DNA of 64,000 nucleotides. It comes from Malacoplasma iowae (GTDB taxonomy: Bacteria > Bacillota_I > Bacilli_A > Mycoplasmatales > Mycoplasmoidaceae). The notes beneath the pieces were generated by a model, which was given only the letters and a program-made list of their open reading frames with translations, was not told where the DNA came from and searched no databases. Both the position numbers and the translations under genes were made by a program. The number at the start of each line of letters is the position of its first letter. Positions within the stretch are counted from its first letter, which is position 1. Shown in pieces: positions 23,836 through 34,247 of the stretch. The DNA lies in contig NZ_LR215023.1 of NCBI RefSeq assembly GCF_900660615.1, forward strand, positions 992,001-1,056,000, given 5' to 3'.

Positions 23836-23862
23836 AATATTAACCCATTATAAGTTAATATT
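23836..23862. promoter_or_regulatory. 9-bp palindrome between ktrB and ktrA
   Basis: AATATTAAC (23836-23844) is mirrored by GTTAATATT (23854-23862) with a 9-bp spacer. It sits immediately upstream of the ktrB start and in the shared divergent region. It could be an operator or a 5' leader hairpin of ktrB. AT-rich chance pairing is also possible. Confidence 0.4.
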
Positions 23863-23882
23863 ATAAATCAATTATATAAATG

Positions 23883-23888
23883 TATAAT
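23883..23888 (+). promoter_or_regulatory. -10 element of ktrA
   Basis: TATAAT lies 30 bp upstream of the ktrA ATG. No clear -35 element is present. Confidence 0.4.
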
Positions 23889-23917
23889 AATAAATATTAA
23901 TTTTGGGGTATTAAGTT

Positions 23918-24616
23918 ATGTCTAAAAGAAAAATTGAAAAGGATAAATCACACCAAAATAAATATTTAATAATTGGTTATGGTAAATTTGGGAAAGGTTT
24001 TGCTGCAAGATTATTAAATGAGGGTGTAAAAGAAACAAATATTTATATAATTGACAAAAACGCAGAAAGACTTGTTCAAGCTGAACCAATTTTTACAAAC
24101 ATAATTAGAACTACAATTACAGATTTTGATTCTATAAATGCTTTTGATATATCAGATATTAGTGTAATAGTGATAAGCATGTCTGATATTGAAGAATCAT
24201 TAATGATTGCTGCAAATTGTAAAAAATATGGTGATAAAAGATATTATGCAAAAGCGAAAAATGACATTCATAGTAAATTATTAAAAACACTTGGCGTTGA
24301 TGAAACAGTTATTCCTGAAGAAGAAGTTGGAAGTAGACTTGCTTATAAATCATTATTTAAAAACAATGTTGAAATAAACCTTTTAAGCACAAATTATAAT
24401 ATTGTTCACTTTAAAGTTACTAATCCAAAAATTGTTGGAAAAACAATTATGGATCTTAACCTAAGAGAAGAATTGGATTGTAATATTTTTGGTTTAAAAA
24501 GAGATGATAGTTTTTTTATTCCAAATGCAAACCATGAAATTAAACTAAACGATACATTAAGTGTAGTTTGTAAAAAAGAGGATTCAAAAGCACTGTTAGA
24601 AAAATTTACTAATTAG
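23918..24616 (+). CDS. ktrA: potassium channel regulatory subunit KtrA (RCK domains)
   Basis: This 232-residue cytoplasmic protein has a 15-residue charged lead, then an RCK-N Rossmann domain (LIIGYGKFGKGFA, followed by IDKNAERL) and an RCK-C domain from about residue 150. RCK-N binds ATP/ADP or NAD(H) and gates the KtrB pore. In Gram-positives, RCK-C of KtrA binds c-di-AMP. The cyclase CdaM is encoded at 51.7 kb. GGGG precedes the ATG at about 9 bp. It is divergent from ktrB and 21 bp upstream of the helicase gene, so it is probably the first gene of an operon. Confidence 0.93.
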   Translation: MSKRKIEKDKSHQNKYLIIGYGKFGKGFAARLLNEGVKETNIYIIDKNAERLVQAEPIFTNIIRTTITDFDSINAFDISDISVIVISMSDIEESLMIAANCKKYGDKRYYAKAKNDIHSKLLKTLGVDETVIPEEEVGSRLAYKSLFKNNVEINLLSTNYNIVHFKVTNPKIVGKTIMDLNLREELDCNIFGLKRDDSFFIPNANHEIKLNDTLSVVCKKEDSKALLEKFTN

Positions 24617-24637
24617 TATTAATGGAGGTTTTAATAA

Positions 24638-26014
24638 ATGGAAAGATTTTTTAAAAACGAATGGTTAAATCAAGCAATAGCTGATCTTAACATAAAAAGA
24701 TATACAGATATTCAATTTAAAACAATTCCATCCATTTTAAAAAACAATAATACTATTGGTGTATCAGAAACTGGTACTGGTAAAACATATGCTTATCTTT
24801 TTCCTATTTTGGAAAAAATAGACACATCATTAAACTACATTCAATCAATTATTATTTTGCCAACTAGAGAATTAGCTAATCAAATTTACAGCAAGTCAAT
24901 TTATTTTAAAAAATACAACAAAAACTTAAAAATTAAGCTACTTGTGGGTGGTTCTGAAACAGAAACAATAAATAAAAAAATCGAAAATAATCCTCCACAC
25001 ATATTAATAACAACACCACAAAAATTTCAAGAATTAAATTCTAACTTTAAGTTAATTTTAACCAACTTAAAATATATTGTTTTAGATGAAGCTGATATGC
25101 TAATTGATCTAGGTTTTTTTGGTTTGATTGAATCAATATTTAATTCAATAAAAAATATTAATGACATAACAAAGGTAGCTTTTTCTGCAACACTTCACGA
25201 AAAATTAAGTATCCAATTATCTAAATATTTCAAAAATTCAAAAATATTTGATGTAACAACAAATATTTGAACACATAAAAAAATTAATCATCATGTAATT
25301 CATTATGGGAATAATGACAAAATAGAAGTATTAAAAAAACTGCTGGAAAAAACTAACCCATATTTTTGTATAATATTTGCTAATACAAAAAAAGATGTTG
25401 ATCAAATATTTGATGTTTTAGTTCAAATCGAACCTAATAATATTGCTAAACTTCATGGTGACCTAACATCAAGGGAAAGAAAAAACACATACAAAGCAAT
25501 TCAAGCAAATTTATTTAAATATTTAGTTGCAACTGATTTAGCATCTAGAGGATTAGACATTGATGGTGCTAGCCATATTATTTCTTATAATATGCCAAAA
25601 GAAGATATATGGTACATTCATAGAGCAGGTAGAAGTGGAAGATATAACTACATTGGTAATTCATATGTATTTTTAGATGAAAACAATTATTATGCTATTA
25701 CAAGACTTCAAAAAAAGGGAATAGTTTGAAACAATATTAAATTTAATAAAAATGAATTTAGTGAATTTAATTATAAATTTAAAAAAGTAGAAAAAAAAGA
25801 AACAGAAGTAGATGTTCAAATTAGAAAAGTAATAAGTACAGCATCTAAAAAAGTAAAACCAAATTATAAAAAGAAAGTTAAACTTCAAATTCAAGAAATT
25901 AAAAGAAAAGCTAAAAGAAAAAGAATTGAAGAACTAGTTAATGAGCAAAGAATAAAAAAATATAAAATGGAAAATGCTGCTAAATCTAGAAACAAAAAAA
26001 ATAAAGGACAATAA
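24638..26014 (+). CDS. DEAD-box RNA helicase
   Basis: This 458-residue protein has the motifs of the family in order: Q-motif region (YTDIQFKTIP), SETGTGKT (I), PTRELA (Ia), TTPQK (Ib), VLDEADM (II), SAT (III), IIFANTKKD (IV), ATDLASRGLDID (V) and HRAGRSGR (VI). A Lys/Arg-rich tail of about 90 residues follows, typical of RNA-binding extensions in CshA/CshB-type helicases. TGA 25268 is Trp. GGAGG lies before the ATG. It probably works in ribosome assembly or mRNA decay with RNase J. Confidence 0.95.
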
Positions 26015-26293
26015 ATGAAATTTAACACTATTAATTCTTCATCACTTGAATACATTTATGTTGATGAAGAGGTTAGAAATTCATCAGAATTTTATGAAAT
26101 GAGAATAAAATTTAAAATTAAAAACAAACTATATAGATACCTAATAAAAAAAGAATTATGAAATAATTCTTTAAGAAAATATGTTATTGATAATAAAGGT
26201 TTAAATATTGGAAAGCTAATGTGGGGTTATATATTATCAGGAGAAATAATACAATTTAAAACTTATACTGAAATTATGCTAGATAATGATTAA
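26015..26293 (+). CDS. small protein of unknown function downstream of the helicase
   Basis: This 92-residue protein starts directly after the helicase TAA (TAAATG), with AAAGGA in the helicase 3' end as ribosome site. It is hydrophilic, with a C-terminal half containing NIGKLMWGYILSGEII. One TGA is Trp. I recognise no family. Tight coupling to the helicase is the only clue to function. A terminator hairpin, later split by IS copy 1, follows. Confidence 0.65.
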
Positions 26294-26324
26294 CTTCTAA
26301 TTATTAAAATTTATCAAAATAAAA

Positions 26325-26348
26325 ATGTATAGTTTTCAAACTATACAT
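26325..26348. repeat. 24-bp target duplication, left of IS copy 1
   Basis: This perfect hairpin (ATGTATAGTTT with its complement around GAA/TTC) is the original bidirectional terminator between the small gene and the minus-strand DUF31 gene. It is repeated exactly at 27511-27534. Confidence 0.92.
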
Positions 26349-27510
26349 CCCTAACTGACATGTGAAGTGCAACACTTCAATGTTACATTAAACTCTCGAC
26401 TTTGAAATATAAGTTGAGAGTTTTTTTGTTTTAAATATTTTCTTGATACATTTGGTAAGCTGTTTTATAACCAAACATTTTTCTTGGGATGTTGTTTACT
26501 TTTCATTCAAGAGTTTTTATTTTATCTTCACTTACTAAACTGAAGTCAGTTCCTTTTTTATATCATCTTCTAACTATCCCATTTATGTTCTCGTTGGACC
26601 CTCTTTGAAATGAAGAATAAGGTTGGCAATAATAAACTTTAAAGTTGAATTGTTTTGCAGTTATTCCCATCATTTGAAACTCTAACCCATTATCAACAGT
26701 GATGCTTTTTATTGGGAGTTTTTCATCTCGAATAATGGTATACATTTTAGCCATCATTGATCTAGCGTTCTTCCCTTTTATTTTTCTAATAATTGCCAAC
26801 CTTGTTTTTCTTTCCACTAATGTCAATAAGTGGTAATAACCACTTTGCCTTTTACTAACTATTAGATCAGCTTCTCAATGTCCAAATTCTTTTCTATTGT
26901 TTATCTTTTCTGGTCTTAGACTATAAGGAATGCAGTATTTTCCATCAATTTTAGAAAATATACCTATTTTTCTTCTTTTCCCTTTAACATATTTTCTTCT
27001 TAAACAATCTCTTCTTTGTATCTTTCAAATCTTGCTATTGATTCATCTAAATACTTGCCTAGCACTTGGAACTTTAACTAATGGATAGTTTTCTTTTATT
27101 CAAAAAATTGTAGCTTCTACACCATGAGATTTAGGATTAAATTTTTGAATAAAAAGATCTGTGAAGTTTTTGTACTTCAACATAAAAAACATATGACAAT
27201 TTGATTTTCTTCTAATGTATTTTTTGTGAGCAGTTGATGAATAATAAATCCCTGTTGAAGATGTGTTTCTTTTTAATTCTCTTGATATTGTTGATTTGTT
27301 TTTATTTAAGATTTTTGCAATCTTATTCATAGAATATTTTTCTTTATTTCAAAGAAAATAAATTAAGCATCTTTCTTCTTTTGTTAAATGTTTATAAGTT
27401 TTCATAAGCACTCCTAATATTCATTATCTTTTTATTAGTGAACACTTACAAACAAAACAAATGAAGTGCACACTCTTTTTTGAGTGTTGCACTTCACATG
27501 TCAATCGAGC
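26349..27510 (-). mobile_element. IS30-family insertion sequence (IS1630-like), copy 1
   Basis: This is a 1162-bp element with terminal inverted repeats built on ACTGACATGTGAAGTGCAA. The ends read CCCTAACTGACATG on one side and GCTCGATTGACATG on the other. It encodes one transposase and is flanked by a 24-bp exact target duplication. Compared with copies 2 and 3 it has one extra T after the transposase gene and a few substitutions, so it is slightly diverged. Confidence 0.95.
26431..27405 (-). CDS. IS30-family transposase (IS copy 1)
   Basis: This 324-residue transposase has an N-terminal helix-turn-helix (MNKIAKILNKNKSTISREL), then the DDE domain: HWEADLI (first Asp), ITVDNGLEF (second Asp) and PYSSFQRGSNENINGIVRR (catalytic Glu), the standard IS30 spacing. 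TGA codons are Trp. It is intact. It differs from the other two copies, for example Thr instead of Asn in the YYSSxAHKK segment. AGGAG precedes the ATG. Confidence 0.95.
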
Positions 27511-27534
27511 ATGTATAGTTTTCAAACTATACAT
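27511..27534. repeat. 24-bp target duplication, right of IS copy 1
   Basis: This is an exact copy of 26325-26348. It holds the TAG stop (27527-27529) of the DUF31 lipoprotein gene. After insertion the hairpin on this side is followed by IS sequence instead of its T tract. Confidence 0.92.
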
Positions 27535-28882
27535 TTAATATTTTTGTTATGTCATTTAGAATATTATATTTATAACGATTTGAAGAACCAGGACCATTAC
27601 CATTTAATAAATCTATTCTTCCAGAAAAATATTCTTTATTATCTCCATTTGTTTTATAAGTTAAACCACCTCAATAAATACCAATAACTTCATTTTTTGA
27701 ATTAATTGCAACAGATCCTGAACTACCACCTTTTAAATCAACACCTCAAGCAACAACTTGTGTTGCTGAATTTCTAAAAGAAAAAAAATCTTTATTATTC
27801 ATATTTCCATAATATTTGATTTCATCTTCATTTGCTGCTGAAAAATCAGGTAAAGGTACATTATTACCATTTATATTTGGTTGAGTTACAAAAGAATCTT
27901 CATAACCATTTTTTAAAAGATTTTCTGTCTTAACATAGCTAACACCACTTCAACGAGGAGAAACATTATTTACTACATTGGTTGCAGCTGGAAAACCAGC
28001 AACAAATACATCTTCACCAGGTTTGTATTGTGATGCAAATTTAGTAGGATTTTTATCATAATTATCTAAAAAACTTTTAAAAACATTGACATTATTTATA
28101 AAAATAGCATTTCCATTTTGTCCAACATCATAAAAAGGAGAAAAATCAATAGAAAGAATTGCTATATCAGATGTTGGATTATATAAATAATTGTTTGGAT
28201 TTAATGATTCGTTATATCTTAAATTGATGTTGTTAACATCTTTGTACAATTGATTATTAAACGATTGATATCCAGAATATACAATACTAACATTATTACT
28301 TTTTAAAACTGAATCATTAGAATTTGAATCTTTAATATAAGCTAATATCCCATCATAAGTGTTGTTATTTATTAGTGTTTCTTGTGGTTTTGTTGTTCCA
28401 AAACTTGTTAATTTAGAAAAGTTATTACTTGTTTTTTCACCCTTACCAACTATGCCAATATCTAATCCTGTTAAAGTTTGTTTTTGAATTTGGTTATAAT
28501 ATCAACTATTATTGTAGACTCTATAATCTTTATAAGAATAATTAGATAAACTTAATGCATCAGCAACATGCATATTTGTTGCAACATAATATTTGTGTTC
28601 AGAACTTTTATCTTTACCAACTATTCAACCTGTTCCATAAACATCAGTTTTGGTTGAATTTGAATCAATAGGTGAAAATTCAAATTTTAAAGATAATGAT
28701 CTTTCACTTATATATTTCAATTGTTCACTATCTTTTCTATAATTTTCAATATTAGCATTCATGTAAGTGAACCCATTATTTTTATTTGAAAAAATTGATC
28801 CAAAACAAGATGTTAATGGAACAGTTGACAATATTATTCCTACTGCTCCAGAAAAAAATAATATTATTTTTTTAAATTTCAT
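27527..28882 (-). CDS. DUF31 trypsin-like peptidase lipoprotein (paralogue 2)
   Basis: This is a 451-residue lipoprotein. The signal peptide ends in LTSC with C26 lipidated. The triad candidates are His in ATNMHVAD, Asp in TSDIAILSIDF and Ser in GGSSGSVAIN, the same pattern as the paralogue at 7876-9219. The shared segment EQLKYISERSLSLKF after the signal peptide marks a recent common origin. The last codons and the stop lie inside a terminator hairpin that IS copy 1 duplicated, so the coding frame is intact but the terminator has lost its T tract. TAGGTATC precedes the start, as in paralogue 1. Confidence 0.87.
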
Positions 28883-29020
28883 ATTAAATTGATACCTAAT
28901 ATCATAATGATACTTAAAAATATTAAAATAACAATAACCTAGATAAAAAAATGTTTTTTTTTTTTTAATTATGCATTATTAAAATCTCATTAACTAAAAA
29001 ATGTATTGGAATAGTAGTAA

Positions 29021-29048
29021 TAAAAAAGATAGGATATTAAACCTATCT
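29021..29048 (-). terminator. intrinsic terminator of the mnmA-alaS-ruvX operon
   Basis: Stem AGATAGG (29028-29034)/CCTATCT (29042-29048) is followed on the minus strand by TTTTTTA. It overlaps the ruvX stop codon. Confidence 0.75.
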
Positions 29049-29456
29049 AAAATTATTTAAGTATCTATCAAGAATTATTGTTGCACTATTTTGATCTTTA
29101 GTTTTTTTTATTGATTTTGATTTTATATTAAATTCTTTTTGCAAACTAACTGATTCAACTGAAGAATATGACTCATCAACTAGGATAATTTCTATTCCAA
29201 TATTATCTTTTAAATCTTTTAAGAATGCATTTATTAACTGGTGTCTTTCTGAAACATAATTATTTATTGTTTTTGGAAAACCCAAAACAATTAGATCAAT
29301 AAATTCATCATCAACTATTTTTTTTATTTTAATAAAAACACTATCATTATTTTCCAAAGTAATATATGGTATTGAAAAAGAAGTTTGTTGATAACATATT
29401 GCAAAACCTATACGTTTAGTACCATAATCAATAGCTAAAATATTTTTATCATTCAT
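29043..29456 (-). CDS. ruvX: pre-16S rRNA nuclease YqgF/RuvX family
   Basis: This protein of about 137 residues has the RNase H-like fold. AIDYGTKRIGFAI carries the first Asp, VLGFPKTINN the second strand, LVDESYSS the Glu-containing block, and KDQNSATIIL the last Asp. It matures the 16S rRNA 5' end in E. coli. The start is either ATG 29456, which shares one base with the alaS stop (TAATG), or ATG 29462. alaS-ruvX coupling is common in Firmicutes and supports co-expression here. Confidence 0.9.
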   Translation of the reverse strand: MNDKNILAIDYGTKRIGFAICYQQTSFSIPYITLENNDSVFIKIKKIVDDEFIDLIVLGFPKTINNYVSERHQLINAFLKDLKDNIGIEIILVDESYSSVESVSLQKEFNIKSKSIKKTKDQNSATIILDRYLNNFR

Positions 29457-32257
29457 TATCATTTATATAAAGTTTTAGCTTTTTCTAAAATTTTATTAAA
29501 GTCTTTATTATCAACTTTTGGGAAACTTCCTTGAACAAAATTATTTCTTCCCCCACCCTTAGCATTAAACAGATCAACTATTTCTTTATTTAATTGGTTT
29601 AAATTAAATCCTAATGATTCAATAAATTTAGGATTTGCACATAATATGTATTGGAAAGAATTATCAATAAAATTAACAACAATAAAGATGTTTTCTTTTT
29701 TTTCATTAACAATATTAGTACATGTTGAAGTTAAAACTTTTCTATCAATGTTTTCAAAAATAAGTAGATTGATTTTATCATTATAAGAATTGAATTTATC
29801 TTTTAATTCTAAAATTTCTGTATTTTCTTTTTCTTTATTAATTTTGAATTTAACAATATTTAATTCATTACTTAGTAAATCAAACATATTTTTTAATTCA
29901 AAATAATGTAATTCATTCAAATTAATATTTTTATTTTTTTCAAAAAGATCATTTTTAAAATTCAATGAATTATATTCTTTAAATAAATTTTCTAAATTAC
30001 TCAATAAAGGTTTGTGAACATTATTATTGAAATCATCTATTAATGCTTTTGAACTTATAGCTTCAATTCTTCATGAACCAGATCCTTTAGAATCAAGTTT
30101 GATAATTTTAAAATCTTCAATTTCTTTTGTGTTTGATACATGAGTACCACCACATATTTCAATTGATTTATTTCCGATTTGAACAACTCGTAATTTTGTT
30201 TTTATTTTTTTATAAACATCATCAAAATAAGCTAAAGCTCCCATTTGTTGTGCTTCATCTAAAGTCTTTAAATATGTTTTAGTATCAACAGCTGATTTAA
30301 TAATATCTTTAATGTTTTTTTCTAATTTCAAAATTTCATCAAGATTAAGTTTTTTATTATAACTAAAATCAAAAGTTACTTTCTGAGGTGATTTTAATGC
30401 ACCTTCTTGTTTGATTGATTCATGAATTTCATTTTTTAAAGCTGAATGTAATAAATGTTCTGTTGAATGATGAATGGTTAAAGATTTTCTTCTTTCAACA
30501 TCTGTTACAACATCAACATCGTTTCCAACTTTAAAACTACCTTTTTTGAAATGGTGAACGTTTTGACCATTTGGTGCTTTAACAACATCATCAATAAAGA
30601 CATTATCTATAGTACCATTGTCACAAAGCTGACCTCCACTTGTAGCATAAAGACAAGTTTTATTTAAAACAACAAATCCTTCTTCATTGTTGATTTCATT
30701 CACGCTATTAAAATCTGCATCAAATAAAGCTATAACTTTAGAATTTTTTAATTTTAGATTATCATAATCAAAAATTGATTCAACTTCCAAATTAATTAAA
30801 TTCTTATTTTGTTTAGCAATAGCTTTTAATTCCTTATTTCCTTTTGAAACTTCTTTATGTTCTTCAAAATATTGATTAAATTTGTCAAAATTGAATTTTT
30901 TTAAAGAAAACACATTATTAACATTTATTTCTTTTCCAACAAAAGCTTCAATAATAAAGTTAATTGTTTCTTTATTTTCGTTTTTTGAATGTTCAATTTC
31001 CTTTATTATTTCAATTGGGAAGCCATATGTTTCAACAAGTTTAAACAATGTATATTCATAGAAATTAACATCATCTTTTTCTTTTAATGGTTTGTTAATT
31101 GTATCTACAAATTCTGCTATAGTATTTTTTAATGTTTCATGATGTAATTTATATTCTTGATTTATGATTGAAACAATATTGTTTTTCTCTTTTGATAAAT
31201 TAGGATAAAAGTCTTTCATTGTCTCAATGATTTTTGAAACTATAATTTCATTAACATCTTTTTTAACTTTTAAAATATCAAGATATACAAATGATCTTCT
31301 CAATAACTTTCTTATTATATAACCTCTATCTTTGTTTGATGGTATTGCCCCATCACCAATAGCAAAAGTAGCTGATTTAAAGTGATCAACAATAACATTG
31401 AAACTTCTATTTATTAACAAGCTTATAGGGTTTTTTTCTTTTTTAAAATAAAGATTTATATCATATTTATTTTCTGTGTATTTTTGAATTTCATTTTTAA
31501 CTAATGCAAATGCATCAATATCATAATTTGTTGGTACATCTTGAAATACACAAGCTAATCTTTCAAGACCAGCACCTGTATCAATATTCTTTCTAATTAA
31601 AGGAGAATAATTATTATTGCCATCATTTTCAAATTCACTAAAAACAATGTTTCATATTTCAATATATCTATCATTTTCTATATCATCCAAAAATAATTTT
31701 TCACCTATATTGTTTGGATCATATTTTGGACCTCTATCATAATATATTTCAGTACATGGTCCACAAGGTCCTTGGCCAATTTCTCAGAAATTTCTATCTT
31801 TATCACACTTAATTATGTGTTCTTTTTTTATTCCGTGTTTTTGTCACAATTCATATGATTCATTATCATCTTTATAAACTGTTATATACAATAGATCTTT
31901 ATCAATATTAAATCTTTTTGTTAATAGTTCAAAAGCAAAATCTATTGCATCTTTTCTGAAATAGTCTCCAATAGAAAAATTACCTAACATTTCAAAAAAA
32001 GTATGATGTCTAGAAGTTACACCTACATTATATATGTCATTAGTTCTTATACATTTTTGACTATTAGTTAATCTTTTTGACGGTGGGTTTTCAATTCCTG
32101 AAAAATATTTTTTTAATGTAGCCACACCAGAATTAATTCATAATAAAGAATTATCATTTTTAGGAATTAAAGATTGTGACTCAACAATTAAGTGCTTTTT
32201 TTCTTCAAAGAATTTTAGTCAAATATTTCTTATTTCACTTAAAGTAAATTTTTTCAT
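29456..32257 (-). CDS. alaS: alanyl-tRNA synthetase
   Basis: This 933-residue protein is full length. The class II core starts [17 protein letters not shown], and [11 protein letters not shown] with the [15 protein letters not shown] block is diagnostic. The editing domain is complete: [12 protein letters not shown] provides HxxxH and [11 protein letters not shown] provides the Cys and His. The C-Ala domain has a reduced glycine-rich loop (GGGRNNF). Several TGA codons are Trp, including the last codon before TAA 29456. It lies 2 bp downstream of mnmA. It charges tRNA-Ala and clears mischarged Ser/Gly, in contrast to the decayed editing site of ThrRS in this window. Confidence 0.97.
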
Positions 32258-32259
32258 GT

Positions 32260-33366
32260 TTATTCAATTAGTCATGTTTGACTAATTGTACCTCCTCCTA
32301 AGCATATTCCATTTTTGTATATAACAGCATATTGTCCAACAGTAACTGATTCAGATTTATTTTCATAAAACAAATAAACTTTATCACCAAAAATTTTGAA
32401 ACGACAATTTTGCTTTGCTTGTGTGTGTCTAAATCTGACTTCAACTTGGTCGCTATAAGGAATTTTAGAAATTCAGTTAAAGTCAGTTAATTCACAATAA
32501 TTTGACATAAGATAACTTGAATCATTTAATTTATCTGTAACATAAATGATATTCTTTTCAACATCTTTTTTACAAACAAATTGTCTTTTTTTATTTCCTG
32601 AAAGATTCATTCCTTTTCTTTGACCAATCGTATATAAATGAACACCTTTATGAGTTCCAATTTTTTCATTAGTTGTTATATCAATAATATCGCCTTCTTT
32701 TTCATCAATATAGTTAGCAAGAAATTTTTTAATATCTCTTTCACCAATAAAACAAATACCAGTAGAATCTTTTTTATCTCAATTGATTAAATCATATTTT
32801 TTTGCTATTTCTCTAACACATTCTTTAGATAAATTAGCTAATGGAAAAATTACATTTGCAATTTGTGCTTGGCTTAATTGATTTAAAAAATAAGTTTGAT
32901 CTTTATTTTTATCAAAAGACTCACAAAGATATTTAGTACCACTTGAATCTTTTTTTATTTTTGCATAATGTCCTGTAGCTATATAATCTGCATTAAAAGT
33001 TTTTAATGCATGTTTAATAAATAGATCAAATTTAATATATTTATTACACAAAACATCTGGATTTGGCGTTTTTCCAGATTTATAATCATCAATAAATTTA
33101 GTAAATACTTTATCCCAGTATTCTTTTATAAAATCAATTTTATATAAAGGTATATCAAGTTTTTCACAAACAACTTTTGCATCATTGTAATCATAACTTG
33201 CACTGCAATTACTTAAAGAACTTTCAAAGTTTAGCTCATTATTAACAAGATTATCCCAATTTTGCATAAATAAACCAATTACTTTAAAACCAGCTTTTTT
33301 TAAAATTAATGCAGTTACTGATGAATCAACTCCACCAGACATACCAACAACAATAGTTTTGTTCAT
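32260..33366 (-). CDS. mnmA: tRNA-specific 2-thiouridylase MnmA
   Basis: This 368-residue enzyme has the PP-loop GMSGGVDSS (8-16), catalytic C107 in [12 protein letters not shown] and C205 in [24 protein letters not shown] and LGGGTIS in the C-terminal domains are also typical. It makes the 2-thio group on U34 of tRNA-Lys, Glu and Gln. TGA codons are Trp. AGGTGAAGAG lies before the ATG. It is the first gene of an operon with alaS and ruvX, and a structured RNA with its own terminator lies upstream. Confidence 0.96.
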
Positions 33367-33426
33367 ATCTCTTCACCTAATTATCTACACCATAAAATTT
33401 TATACCAATGATAATGAAATAGTAAA

Positions 33427-33466
33427 TAAAAAAAGGATAGACCGCATTATCCCTAAGCGGTCTATC
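33427..33466 (-). terminator. strong intrinsic terminator of the unidentified RNA
   Basis: A perfect 10-bp GC-containing stem, GATAGACCGC/GCGGTCTATC (33436-33445 with 33457-33466), and an 11-base loop are followed on the minus strand by CTTTTTTTATT. No coding region lies upstream, so it ends an RNA gene or leader. Confidence 0.9.
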
Positions 33467-33921
33467 TAAAATCAACTCAATGTCTATACTTTAGCAATAA
33501 GCCAAGCAGTTCTGCACAATAACAATTGTTAAAAACATTGATATCGCTGAAATTTAACTAAAAGGTTCTTAGAACTAATAAAATGATCATATCAAATTTA
33601 TACATAACATATCGATAATCGTATAGATATTACTTCACAATTCATCAAGCGGCCTTTACCAATTCACCCCTCAATTTTATTATACTTATCAACCGGCCAA
33701 GGAGAACCATATAATAGGTTAGAAGAAATTGACACCAAAAATGCTCGACACATAATCAGCGAATCACCATTCAGTAACCCTAAACTCAAACCAATAAGTC
33801 ACTTTAATCTTCAACAATCTAATAGGGGATCGAGACGCCTATTGTTTTAATTATTAAGACTAAAAATGAATTTAGCGAAAAGCGCAACACCACTTTCTAA
33901 CAATTTAGAAATTATTGCGCA
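33427..33921 (-). ncRNA. unidentified structured RNA, about 400-490 nt
   Basis: No coding frame exists between mnmA and pncB, yet 33427-33860 is visibly richer in G and C than the surroundings, G-rich on the minus strand, and ends in a strong terminator. Helices seen: GCGCAA...TTGCGC with an inner TTTCTAA/TTAGAAA (33882-33920); TAGGGTTA with TAACCTA around 33784-33716; GGCC pairs near 33650 and 33690; and GCA-GAAC-TGC near 33515. The 5' end is uncertain. GCAGAACTGCTTGGCTTAT near the 3' end recalls the ACAGAA...GGCTTA block of RNase P RNA, but the matching GGAAAGTCC element was not found. It is not tRNA, 5S or SRP RNA, and no tmRNA tag or CCA end was found. Confidence 0.55.
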
Positions 33922-34247
33922 ATATAATTAAACCACATTTTTGGATAAAATTCACATTTTTTTTAAAAAAAATATTACAAAAGTAAAAAAATGAAAAATA
34001 AGCTTTTCAAGTTATTAATAATATTAATACTATTTTTTTAAAAAATAAAGTCTAAAACATGATAAATTTTATAAATTTTTATGATTTATAAAATTAAATA
34101 ACATTAATTTAATTAATAGTTATCAAAATTTGATCAAGACTGGTATAAATTAGAATTTTATATATTTATACCATTAACAACTATGTATTATATATATTGG
34201 TTAATGATATTATAATTTTATATATTGATTCTTCAGGAACACATACA
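33922..34247. other. AT-rich intergenic region before pncB
   Basis: These 326 bp separate the RNA gene (-) from pncB (+). TATAAT at 34210-34215 is a plausible -10 for pncB. Apart from A/T runs there is no further recognisable structure. Confidence 0.5.

Noticed and set aside
33427-33921. RNase P RNA, tmRNA or T-box leader
   Set aside because: Only GCAGAACTGCTTGGCTTAT faintly resembles an RNase P block and its pairing partner was not found. No tag peptide or CCA end for tmRNA was found. The T-box core AGGGTGGNACCGCG is absent; AGGGATAATGCGG lacks the TGGN bulge.
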